The notes below the pieces were generated by a model, which had not been told where the DNA came from, ran no database searches, and saw nothing but the letters and a program-made list of their open reading frames with translations. This document shows positions 34,853-42,998 of a stretch of DNA of 64,000 bases, piece by piece. The stretch is from Desulfuromonas sp964536375. Lineage in GTDB: Bacteria; Desulfobacterota; Desulfuromonadia; Desulfuromonadales; Desulfuromonadaceae. The stretch's first letter is position 1. The number at the start of each line of letters is the position of its first letter. The stretch spans positions 1-64,000 of the forward strand of contig CAZHXF010000002.1 in assembly GCA_964536375.1 (NCBI GenBank). The letters run 5' to 3'. The position numbers were made by a program, and so were the translations under genes.

Positions 34853-36013
34853 ATGGAAAGAATTTATCTCGATAACAACGCGACTACCATCGTTGACCCG
34901 CAGGTGCGCGAGACCATGGATCCGTTTTACTGCCAGATGTACGGTAATCCCAATTCTCTGCACTCTTACGGTATTGAGGTGCGTCCGCACTTGCATCGGG
35001 CGATGGAGCAGTTGTACTCCGGTATTGGTGCTGGTGACGAGGACGATGTTATCGTTAATTCCTGCGCCACTGAGGGAAATAATACGGTCATCATGGGGAT
35101 GTATTTCAGCCTGCTCAAGGATACACGGAAAAAGCGGATTGTTACTACGCAGCTGGAGCATCCTTGCCTGCGCGAAGCGTGCCGATTTCTGGAAACCCAA
35201 GGGGTAACAGTTACTTACCTTGCGCCCGATAGGCAGGGCATGATAACTGCAGAGATGGTTAAAGAGGCCATCAGCGACAAGACCGCGCTGGTATCGGTCA
35301 TGTGGGCCAATAATGAGACCGGTATTGTCCTCCCTATTAAAGAGATTGCCCAGGTGTGCAAAGAGGCAGGTGTTTATTGCCATACCGATGCGGTGCAGGC
35401 TATTGGCAAGGTGCCGGTCAATGTGCAGGATGTGCCGGTAGATTATCTCACCTTTAGTGCGCATAAATTCCATGGGCCCAAGGGGGCGGGTGGTTTGTAT
35501 GTGCGTAAGGGGGCGATGTTGCCACCGCTGTTGCACGGTGGTGAACAGATGGGTGGTCATCGCGCTGGAACCGTCGATGTTGCCGGTATGGTGGGCATGG
35601 GTAAGGCGATGGAGATGGCTGTCGATAGTCTGGACTTTGAGAACAAAACTGTGCGCCGTTTACGCGATAAACTCGAAGATGCTTTGCTGCAAATAGACGA
35701 TGTTATGGTGGTGGGCGAGCGGGCGCTGCGTACCCCTAACACCGTGTATGTGAGTATACGTGGCGTTGAAGGTGAAGCTTTTATTTGGGATCTGAATCAA
35801 CATGGTATTGCCGCGTCAACCGGCAGCGCTTGCGCCTCGGAATCTCTGGAAGCCAGCCCGATTCTAACCGCTATTGGAGCGGATAAGGAGCTGGCGCACA
35901 CTGGGGTACGCTTAAGCCTGTCACGTTTTACTACCGAGCAGGAGATTGACAAAACTATAGAAGTGGTTAAGCATGCGGTGGTGCGGCTGCGTCAATTGTC
36001 CACTGCTTACTAA
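34853..36013 (+). CDS. nifS: Cysteine desulfurase NifS
   Basis: A 386-residue PLP enzyme of the NifS/IscS fold type I. The PLP lysine is in FSAHKFHGPKGAG near residue 206 and the catalytic cysteine loop is TGSACASESLEASP near residue 328. The opening IYLDNNATTIVDP is typical. It converts cysteine to alanine and passes sulfur to the scaffold NifU encoded next. The shape of the pair matches the nitrogen-fixation-type cluster system used for general Fe-S supply in epsilon- and some deltaproteobacteria; no nitrogenase genes are near. The ATG at 34853 follows CGGAGAC about 13 bases upstream. Confidence 0.93.
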   Translation: MERIYLDNNATTIVDPQVRETMDPFYCQMYGNPNSLHSYGIEVRPHLHRAMEQLYSGIGAGDEDDVIVNSCATEGNNTVIMGMYFSLLKDTRKKRIVTTQLEHPCLREACRFLETQGVTVTYLAPDRQGMITAEMVKEAISDKTALVSVMWANNETGIVLPIKEIAQVCKEAGVYCHTDAVQAIGKVPVNVQDVPVDYLTFSAHKFHGPKGAGGLYVRKGAMLPPLLHGGEQMGGHRAGTVDVAGMVGMGKAMEMAVDSLDFENKTVRRLRDKLEDALLQIDDVMVVGERALRTPNTVYVSIRGVEGEAFIWDLNQHGIAASTGSACASESLEASPILTAIGADKELAHTGVRLSLSRFTTEQEIDKTIEVVKHAVVRLRQLSTAY

Positions 36014-36095
36014 GCTTTTGGCTGCAACAGGTAGCACAGCAGGTATTTGATTCGTTATCAACCGATGATGCGAATGATTGATAGGAGTACAGTGT

Positions 36096-37061
36096 ATGGC
36101 TAAAAATGATCTTATTGGTGGTTCATTGTGGGAACAGTATTCGGAAAAAGTATCTGAACGGATGAACAATCCGTGCCATTTTGGCGAATTGACTGAGGAT
36201 GACGCCAAGTCTATGAATGGTCGGCTGATCATTGCCAACGAAGGTGCTGAATCCTGTGGTGATACGGTGCGTCTATTCTGGATTGTCGGCAATGACGACG
36301 AGGTGATCAAGGCGGCCAAGTTTAAATCGTTCGGTTGTGGCACCGCTATTGCGTCTACCGATATGATGGCCGAGATGTGTATCGGCAAAACGGTGGAACA
36401 GGCGACTAAAATTACTAATCTTAATGTTGAACGAGCCTTGCGCGATACCGAGGATCAGGCAGCAGTACCGCCACAGAAGATGCACTGCAGTGTTATGGCC
36501 TACGAAGTTATCAAGCAGGCAACAGCTATCTATCGTAACGTAGATGTGTCGACATTGCAGGAAAAAGATATTGTCTGTGAATGTGCGCGTGTGTCTTTGC
36601 AGATGGTGGAAGATGCTATCCGTATCAATGATCTAACCACTATCGAGGAGATCGCTGATTACACCAAAGCGGGGGCCTTCTGTAAATCGTGCATCGAGCC
36701 CGGTGGTCACGAAAAACGGGCTATATATTTAGTGGATATATTAGCGCGGGTGCGCGCCGAGATGGAGCGCGCCGAGAATCCTGAAGGGGTGGTGGATGAT
36801 TTTGCCGCTCTGTCGATAGTAAAACAGATTAAGCTGATTGAGGCGACCCTAGATCAATATGTGCGTCCGGCGCTGGCTGGCGATGGTGGCGGGCTGGAGT
36901 TGGATGATGTGCGCGCTACTGATGACGGTTTAATTTACGTGCATATAAAATATCAGGGCTCGTGCAAGGGCTGCGCTGGCAGTGTGGCGGGAACGCTAAG
37001 CTTTGTGCAGAAAAGTTTGCAAGGGACGGTAAGCGATAAAATTCGCGTGGTTGTCGATTAA
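36096..37061 (+). CDS. nifU: Fe-S cluster scaffold NifU (three-domain)
   Basis: A 321-residue protein with all three NifU parts. The IscU-like scaffold (about 1-130) has cysteines in NNPCHFG-region, FGCGTAIAS and KMHCSVMA. The central BFD-like [2Fe-2S] domain has VCECARVS and FCKSCIEPGG. The C-terminal Nfu domain has CKGCAGS. It assembles clusters from NifS sulfur and hands them to apo-proteins. A GGAG lies about 9 bases before the ATG. It follows nifS by 82 bases and precedes def by 57 bases on the same strand. Confidence 0.93.
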   Translation: MAKNDLIGGSLWEQYSEKVSERMNNPCHFGELTEDDAKSMNGRLIIANEGAESCGDTVRLFWIVGNDDEVIKAAKFKSFGCGTAIASTDMMAEMCIGKTVEQATKITNLNVERALRDTEDQAAVPPQKMHCSVMAYEVIKQATAIYRNVDVSTLQEKDIVCECARVSLQMVEDAIRINDLTTIEEIADYTKAGAFCKSCIEPGGHEKRAIYLVDILARVRAEMERAENPEGVVDDFAALSIVKQIKLIEATLDQYVRPALAGDGGGLELDDVRATDDGLIYVHIKYQGSCKGCAGSVAGTLSFVQKSLQGTVSDKIRVVVD

Positions 37062-37118
37062 AGTTGGGGTATATAGCTGTCGGTAGTTCATTCGGTAGCT
37101 GAGGAGAAGGAAAAGATT

Positions 37119-37634
37119 ATGGCACTGTTACCAATACTGCACTATCCAGATTCACTATTGAGCGAGACATCTGTACCTATAGAAGAGTTTGATACCGAAC
37201 TGCGCACGCTGGCGGCTAACATGGTAGAGACTATGTACGCGGCTCCGGGGGTTGGCTTGGCAGCGCCGCAGGTGGGAATTCTGCGCCGGATAGTGGTGAT
37301 CGATTGTGGTAGTAAGGAAGAGCCGCGGCTGATAGTCGCAGTTAATCCCGAGATTATAGAGCGTGACGGTGAGTCGTGCGAGGAAGAGGGCTGTCTGTCG
37401 GTGCCGGAGTATTATGCCAGCGTCAAACGCAGCGCCTGGGTGCACGCACGCTGGCATAATCTCGATGGTAAAATGGTGGAACTGAGGACCGAAGGGTTGC
37501 TGGCGATTTGTTTTCAGCATGAGATTGATCACCTTGATGGCAAACTGTTTGTTGATCGCCTGTCATCATTGAAAAAAGGGATGTTTCGCAAAAAGTACAA
37601 AAAAATTATCGAACACCAACAGGAGAAGCTGTGA
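37119..37634 (+). CDS. def: Peptide deformylase
   Basis: A 171-residue metalloenzyme that removes the formyl group from new N-termini. All three motifs are present: GVGLAAPQVG, EEGCLSVP with the metal-binding cysteine, and FQHEIDHLDG with the two histidines and catalytic Glu. AGGAGAAGG precedes the ATG. Its stop overlaps the GTG start of fmt by 4 bases, so the deformylase and the enzyme that makes its substrate are translationally coupled. Confidence 0.96.
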   Translation: MALLPILHYPDSLLSETSVPIEEFDTELRTLAANMVETMYAAPGVGLAAPQVGILRRIVVIDCGSKEEPRLIVAVNPEIIERDGESCEEEGCLSVPEYYASVKRSAWVHARWHNLDGKMVELRTEGLLAICFQHEIDHLDGKLFVDRLSSLKKGMFRKKYKKIIEHQQEKL

Positions 37635-38575
37635 TAGCAACTCAGAATATTCGCACTGTTTTTATGGGCACCCCGGATTTTGCGCTGGCAACTTTTCAGG
37701 GGCTAATCGACGCGGGATTGAATGTGGTGGGGGTGTATACCCAGCCTGATCGCCCTAAAGGGCGTGGTAATAAATTGGCTGCACCGCCGGTGAAAGAGTT
37801 GGCAGTGCAACACCATATTCCGGTTTTTCAACCCAATCGGCTGAGGAATGAAGCTGCCGTAGAGCAATTAGCAGCATTGCAACCAGATCTGATCGTGGTG
37901 GTCGCCTATGGGCAGATTTTGCCGCAGTCGGTTCTGGATATGCCTAAATACGGCTGCATTAACGTCCATGCTTCGTTGCTGCCGCGCCATCGCGGTGCAG
38001 CACCGATAAATCAGGCGATAATCTGTGGCGATAAAACTGCAGGTATCACCACTATGATGATGGATGCTGGTCTGGATACCGGTGCTATGCTGGTGAAGCG
38101 CGAGGTAGCTATCTCTGCTAATGAGACGGCTGGGCAACTGCATGATCGGCTGGCGCTGCTCGGTAGCGAAGCCATGTCGGAAACTCTGGCACGTTTGTGT
38201 GCGGGCACCTTGCAGTCCGTGGCGCAGGATAACAGCTTAACGACCTATGCGCCGATGATGAAAAAAGAGGATGGCTGCATTGATTGGAGTCAGGATAGCC
38301 TTACTATTCACAATTTGGTGCGTGGTCTGGATCCGTGGCCGGCAGCCTATACTTTGCTTGATGGTGAGACCTTGAAAATTGCCGATACCCAAGTTTGTGC
38401 TGGAAGCGGCGTAGCGGGTAGTGTTCTGCAAGCTGATGCGCACGGTGTCATTGTTGCCTGTGGGCAAGGTGCCTTGAACATCAGAGCTCTCCAACTCCCC
38501 GGTAAAAAACGCTTGGCTGCAGAAGCTTTTTTGCGCGGACGGGCGCTGGCGGTTGGCACCAAACTGGGTAGTTAG
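37631..38575 (+). CDS. fmt: Methionyl-tRNA formyltransferase
   Basis: A 314-residue enzyme that transfers formyl from 10-formyl-THF to initiator Met-tRNA. The N-terminal domain begins RTVFMGTPDFALATF, has GVYTQPDRPKGRG, and the catalytic region reads CINVHASLLPRHRGAAPINQAI with Asn-His and, further on, GITTMMMDAGLDTGAML. The C-terminal tRNA-binding domain ends the protein. It starts with GTG at 37631 (AGGAG 5 bases upstream), within the def stop. Confidence 0.95.
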   Translation: MIATQNIRTVFMGTPDFALATFQGLIDAGLNVVGVYTQPDRPKGRGNKLAAPPVKELAVQHHIPVFQPNRLRNEAAVEQLAALQPDLIVVVAYGQILPQSVLDMPKYGCINVHASLLPRHRGAAPINQAIICGDKTAGITTMMMDAGLDTGAMLVKREVAISANETAGQLHDRLALLGSEAMSETLARLCAGTLQSVAQDNSLTTYAPMMKKEDGCIDWSQDSLTIHNLVRGLDPWPAAYTLLDGETLKIADTQVCAGSGVAGSVLQADAHGVIVACGQGALNIRALQLPGKKRLAAEAFLRGRALAVGTKLGS

Positions 38576-38708
38576 CTGGTGTTTTTACTAACCATCCCAC
38601 AAAAACTATCGTTGAGCTTTTCTCAAACCAATATTTGATATCAAAATATGCTGTCTCTCGGTGCTAAAGGGCTATCTTTAACACCGGGTGTTGGTTAAGC
38701 TGCTTGGC

Positions 38709-39578
38709 ATGGAAAATTTTGCTCTGCTGTTAATCATAATTTCGGCTTTTATGCACGCGCTGTGGAATCTACTGGTGAAGCAGAGTCGGGATAAGACTGT
38801 TTTTATCTGGTGGATGTTTGTCAGTTCCTGGTCGCTTATGGTCGTGACGGCTTTAGCCACTGGTTGGCTGCCTGAACTGGATATTAAGATGGCGCTACTG
38901 TGTGCCGCCGCGGCGGTGTGCTTTGTGCTGTATCACTGGCTAGGTGGATACGCCTATCGTGCTGGAGATCTGTCGGTAACCTATCCGCTGGCGCAGACGT
39001 CAATGCTCTATGTGCCTATCTGGGGTGTGGCTCTGCTGGGGGAGCAGCTGAGTAGCGCTGGCTGTTGTGGTATTTTCCTCATTGCTATGGGAGCCTACGC
39101 GGTGCAATTGCGTCGCTTTACTTTGTCCGATATCCTCTTCCCCATTACTCAGGTTTGTTCTAGATCAGTTCAGGCCGCTCTGCTGGCCGGGTTTATCTAT
39201 TCCATCGGGGCAGTGTTGGATAAAACCGGGGTCAGTTATTATCCGGTATTTGAGTTTACCTTTGTCTTAGTGTTTTTCATGCTGCTGTTTATGTCTATCA
39301 ACCTATTGCGCCCTTGCTACCGTGGGCGGGTCATGGCTGAATGGCGACATAATCCGGGGTTGGTACTGTGCTCAGGACCGGTTATGCTGGCCTCTTTTTT
39401 GACTTTCCGTTTCGGTTTGCAACTGGCACCGGTGAGTTATGCCGTGCCAGCGCGTCAAGTTAGCTTGCTGATCGGTGTGGCTATCGGGGTGATTTTTCTC
39501 GGTGAAACCTGTGGCCGTATTCGTTTCATGGCCACCAGTATTATTTTGCTCGGGGTGTGCTTTATCCGTTTTGGTTAG
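38709..39578 (+). CDS. DMT/EamA-family transporter
   Basis: A 289-residue membrane protein with ten predicted spans in two EamA-like halves. The first helix (LLLIIISAFMHALWNLLVKQ) and the GDLSVTYPLAQTSMLYVPIWGVALLGE segment are typical of drug/metabolite transporters. The substrate is unknown. The start is uncertain: the ATG at 38709 gives the usual N-terminus; a GTG at 38688 is in frame, but neither has a good ribosome site. It is 130 bases after fmt and probably independently transcribed. Confidence 0.8.
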   Translation: MENFALLLIIISAFMHALWNLLVKQSRDKTVFIWWMFVSSWSLMVVTALATGWLPELDIKMALLCAAAAVCFVLYHWLGGYAYRAGDLSVTYPLAQTSMLYVPIWGVALLGEQLSSAGCCGIFLIAMGAYAVQLRRFTLSDILFPITQVCSRSVQAALLAGFIYSIGAVLDKTGVSYYPVFEFTFVLVFFMLLFMSINLLRPCYRGRVMAEWRHNPGLVLCSGPVMLASFLTFRFGLQLAPVSYAVPARQVSLLIGVAIGVIFLGETCGRIRFMATSIILLGVCFIRFG

Positions 39579-39632
39579 GCAGTTATCTGAACCATTGTTG
39601 TTTAGCACAGTTGCTATTCCGTGTTTTATCCC

Positions 39633-39661
39633 TTGAAAACTACGGCTATGCTGCTTATATT
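39633..39661 (+). promoter_or_regulatory. Promoter of htpX
   Basis: TTGAAA and TATATT are separated by 17 bases, 73 bases before the start. The -35 is preceded by CCC (CCCTTGAAA), as in heat-shock sigma-32 promoters, but the -10 looks like the housekeeping form. Confidence 0.5.
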
Positions 39662-39733
39662 TCCCACAACTAGTTAAACCGTGGTATTTTATGGCGCTAC
39701 TGCGCTTTGCGTAGCAATAAAGGATAAAAAATT

Positions 39734-40573
39734 ATGTTAAATAATGTAAAAACAGTTGGCTTGATGGCTTTGCTGACTATTCTGTTGATGGTGATTGGTG
39801 GTGCTCTTGGTGGTACCGGCGGGGCGATCTTTGCGCTGATTATTGCCGGAGTTATGAATATTGGTTCCTATTGGTTCTCCGATAAAGTTGTTATTCGCAT
39901 GTATAAAGGGCATGAAGTGTCTAGTGGTCCGCTGTATGAGGTGGTACAGGAGTTGTGCAAGCGTAATCAATTGGTGATGCCGAAGGTTTTTGTTGTTCCT
40001 GAATCGACACCTAATGCTTTTGCTACCGGGCGTAATCCGCAGCATGCGGTAGTTGCTGCAACCGAGGGGATTATGAATATCCTCAGCCGCGAAGAACTGA
40101 TGGGGGTCATGGCCCATGAGATGTCTCATGTGAAACATCGCGATATTCTGATCGGTTCCATTACCGCTACTTTGGCTGGGGCTATATCCTACACGGCGCA
40201 GATGGCACAGTGGGCTATGCTGTTTGGTGGTTTCGGTGGTGACGATGAAGAGGGTGGTAGTAATATCTTTGTAATGATAATCACCATGATCTGTGCTCCG
40301 ATCGCTGCTATGCTGGTGCAGATGGCAGTATCGCGCTCACGCGAATTTGCTGCTGACCGCGGCGGTGCTGAACTGTGCGGTAATCCCCATTATTTAGCCA
40401 GTGCGTTGCGTAAATTGGAAGCAGCAAACCGTCAGAGTCCTATGCGCAATGTCAACGATGCTACGGCACACATGTTTATTGTCAATCCGCTGTCGGGCAA
40501 GGGGTTGCAAAGCTTGTTCTCCACTCATCCGCCTATGGATGAGAGAGTGCGTCGTCTTGAAGCTATGGTTTAG
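39734..40573 (+). CDS. htpX: Membrane zinc metalloprotease HtpX
   Basis: A 279-residue M48 protease with two N-terminal spans and two more after the active site. The zinc motif HEMSHVKHRD is near residue 134 and the third ligand is the Glu in SREFAADRGGAEL. It degrades misfolded inner-membrane proteins together with FtsH. It has AAAGGA upstream of the ATG, its own promoter and a terminator, so it is a single-gene unit. Confidence 0.94.
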   Translation: MLNNVKTVGLMALLTILLMVIGGALGGTGGAIFALIIAGVMNIGSYWFSDKVVIRMYKGHEVSSGPLYEVVQELCKRNQLVMPKVFVVPESTPNAFATGRNPQHAVVAATEGIMNILSREELMGVMAHEMSHVKHRDILIGSITATLAGAISYTAQMAQWAMLFGGFGGDDEEGGSNIFVMIITMICAPIAAMLVQMAVSRSREFAADRGGAELCGNPHYLASALRKLEAANRQSPMRNVNDATAHMFIVNPLSGKGLQSLFSTHPPMDERVRRLEAMV

Positions 40574-40623
40574 CAATATTAGTGATTTTTGCAGTGCCGT
40601 TTGGTGCTGATTTAGTAAAAATT

Positions 40624-40657
40624 GCAGGGGGCGTGTTTACCACGTCCTCTGCTTTTT
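40624..40657 (+). terminator. Terminator of htpX
   Basis: GCAGGGGGCGTG pairs with CACGTCCTCTGC (10 of 12) and is followed by TTTTT. Confidence 0.8.
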
Positions 40658-40704
40658 ATGTTTTTGCCTGTAGCTGCTTATGACAGGATTAAGGTAGATT
40701 TACG

Positions 40705-42072
40705 GTGGCAAAAAAAAAGCAAGTGCAGCTTAGCGATGCGCGCGCAATAGCTTATGATGTTTTGGTGCGCGTGGATCAGGGGGCTTATTCTGATCTTGCC
40801 TTGGATGGTGTCCTGTCGGCGGTGCCAGAGCTCGATGTGCGCGAGCGTAGTCTGGCTACGGAGTTGGTCTATGGGTTGTTGCGCCGTCGAGGTAATGTCG
40901 ATTTCATCCTCGCGGCATATAGTCGCCAGCCTATAGCTAAATTAGAAACTCAGGCCTTGTGGTTGCTGCGTTTAGGCGCTTATCAGCTGATTTATCTGGA
41001 CAAGATTCCGCAACATGCGGCTGTTCATAGTACCGTTGAACTGGCACGGCAGCTGGGCTTGGAGCGTATTACTGGTCTACTTAACGGCACCCTGCGCACT
41101 ATGATGCGTGAGCCGCAGCGGGTAAAATGGCCTACGCAAGATGTCCCGCTAGATTGGTTGACCTATAAAATGTCGTTGCCGCGCTGGTTGGCGCAGCGCT
41201 GGTTGCATGAATTTGGCGTGGAGCAGGCTGGATTATTGGCGGAAACGTTATTGCAGGTTCCGCCGACAACGTTGCGGGTAAATACTCTCAAGTGTAGTCG
41301 CGATGAGTTTATTGCCCAGCTGGAAGCTGCTGGCTTGGAAGCACGACCCACGCATTATGCTCCTGAAGGGGTAATTGTCGAGCGGGGTCAGTTGCGTGCT
41401 GCGCCTGATCTTGATCCTGAGTTGTATCAAATGCAGGATGAAGCCAGTATGTTGATTGCCCACTTGCTGCAAACTCAACCCGGCGATAAAGTGTTGGATG
41501 TGTGCGCTGCGCCCGGCGGCAAGACCACTCATGTAGCCGCGTTGACGCAGAATAAGGCTGAAATATGGGCGTTAGATCTGCATGAAAAACGCTTGGGTTT
41601 GTTACAGGGTAGTGCTGAGCGTCTGGGTGCCGTCATAAAGACCAAACAGTGGGATATGACTCAACCATGCACCTTGTTCCCCGCTGGCAGCTTTAATCGG
41701 GTGCTGGTAGATGCTCCATGCAGTGGTCTAGGGGTGTTGCGCCGCAATCCAGAGGCACGTTGGCGGCGTACCGAGGATGATGTTGTCCGGCTGGCTAAAT
41801 TGCAGAAAAAGCTTTTAGCTAACGCGGCACAACTGGTTGCTCCGGGGGGGCTGTTGGTATATTCATTGTGTACAACTGCGGCGGAGGAGTCGGTTGCTGT
41901 GATTGCCGATTTCCTGAAGCATTATCCCGATTTCAGCCATGAAGATTTACGTCTCAGGGTGCCACAACGTTGGCAGGAGCTGTTCAACGCCCAAGGACAA
42001 CTGGTTACTTTCACCCATCGGCACGACAACATGGATTGTTTTTTCGCTGCAGCATTGCGTCGTCGTGTTTAG
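40705..42072 (+). CDS. rsmB: 16S rRNA (cytosine-967-C5)-methyltransferase RsmB
   Basis: A 455-residue protein with an N-terminal NusB-like RNA-binding domain (about 1-140; AIAYDVLVRVDQGAYSDLAL) and a C-terminal SAM methyltransferase. The SAM motif is VLDVCAAPGGKTTHVA near residue 270, and the two catalytic cysteines lie in VDAPCSGLGVLRRNPEARW and YSLCTTAAEES. It starts with GTG at 40705, preceded by AAGGT. rpe follows 41 bases later and is probably co-transcribed. Confidence 0.94.
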   Translation: MAKKKQVQLSDARAIAYDVLVRVDQGAYSDLALDGVLSAVPELDVRERSLATELVYGLLRRRGNVDFILAAYSRQPIAKLETQALWLLRLGAYQLIYLDKIPQHAAVHSTVELARQLGLERITGLLNGTLRTMMREPQRVKWPTQDVPLDWLTYKMSLPRWLAQRWLHEFGVEQAGLLAETLLQVPPTTLRVNTLKCSRDEFIAQLEAAGLEARPTHYAPEGVIVERGQLRAAPDLDPELYQMQDEASMLIAHLLQTQPGDKVLDVCAAPGGKTTHVAALTQNKAEIWALDLHEKRLGLLQGSAERLGAVIKTKQWDMTQPCTLFPAGSFNRVLVDAPCSGLGVLRRNPEARWRRTEDDVVRLAKLQKKLLANAAQLVAPGGLLVYSLCTTAAEESVAVIADFLKHYPDFSHEDLRLRVPQRWQELFNAQGQLVTFTHRHDNMDCFFAAALRRRV

Positions 42073-42113
42073 GTTGTGCTTGTTGTGCTTTACCAATTAG
42101 CTTGGAGATTCCC

Positions 42114-42767
42114 ATGATCAAGATTTCACCGTCGATTCTATCTGCTGATTTTGCTCGTCTCGGTGCAGAGATACGTTCCGTTGAGCAGGCGGGTGCTGAT
42201 TATATTCATGTTGATGTTATGGATGGGCACTTTGTGCCCAATATTACCATTGGTGCCCCCGTTGTGGAGGCCTTACGTCGGGTAACCAAGTTGCCCCTCG
42301 ATGTGCATCTGATGATCGAAAACCCAGATTTGTATATTCCAGATTTTGCCGCTTCTGGTGCTGATATCATTACTGTGCACCAGGAGGCAGGTCCTCATTT
42401 GCATCGCACGATACAGTTGATTCATAGCCTAGGGAAAAAAGCCGGGGTGTCTATCAATCCGGCTACCCCAGCGTCAACACTGGAGGTGATTGTTGCCGAG
42501 GTCGATCTGATCCTAGTGATGAGTGTTAATCCCGGTTTTGGGGGGCAGAGCTTTATCGAAGCTATGCTACCTAAAATTACCCAATTACGTGAGATGATAG
42601 AGCGTAGCGGACGCAATATAGAGTTAGAAGTTGATGGCGGCGTCAAGGTCGACAATATTGCTGAGATTGCCGCTGCCGGGGCGGATGTTTTTGTTGCTGG
42701 CAGTGCGATATTTAATGTTCCGGATTATGCTGCGGCCATTGCGGCTTTGCGCGGGCAGTTATTATAG
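42114..42767 (+). CDS. rpe: Ribulose-phosphate 3-epimerase
   Basis: A 217-residue TIM-barrel enzyme that interconverts ribulose-5-phosphate and xylulose-5-phosphate. Visible motifs are KISPSILSADFARLG, the metal and active-site region HVDVMDGHFVPNITIG, VHLMIENPD, MSVNPGFGGQSFI and the C-terminal phosphate site EVDGGV / ADVFVAGSAIF. The start at 42114 has GGAGAT upstream; a longer frame overlaps rsmB. Confidence 0.96.
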   Translation: MIKISPSILSADFARLGAEIRSVEQAGADYIHVDVMDGHFVPNITIGAPVVEALRRVTKLPLDVHLMIENPDLYIPDFAASGADIITVHQEAGPHLHRTIQLIHSLGKKAGVSINPATPASTLEVIVAEVDLILVMSVNPGFGGQSFIEAMLPKITQLREMIERSGRNIELEVDGGVKVDNIAEIAAAGADVFVAGSAIFNVPDYAAAIAALRGQLL

Positions 42768-42917
42768 GTCATCCCACTATCCATAGAGACAGGCTAGATA
42801 GTACACAGTCGTAGTTAATAATGGAAATTTATCCTTGATTTAGTAGGGGTGTTTGTGGTAATTAGCTGCATACTGTATACAAAATGTGGTTGTTTATTTG
42901 TTGCGGATTCAAGACAC

Positions 42918-42945
42918 AAAGGGCGGCGAGTCGCTCTTTTTTGTG
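42918..42945 (+). terminator. Terminator of rsmB-rpe
   Basis: AAAGGGCG and CGCTCTTT pair around a 6-base loop (one G-T), followed by a T run. Upstream, at about 42870-42885, lies a GTATAC-centred palindrome of unknown meaning. Confidence 0.7.
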
Positions 42946-42998
42946 GGGCATAAAAAGCTCTCTAGTACGTGAGGGCAGGGGTATTACAGGAGGTCATA

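Noticed and set aside
34829..35560. 243-residue ORF opposite nifS
   Set aside because: Antisense shadow; its sequence has no recognisable domain.
34853..37061. nifSU as part of a nitrogen-fixation cluster
   Set aside because: No nifHDK, nifB or nifEN nearby; neighbours are translation genes, so a housekeeping role is more likely.
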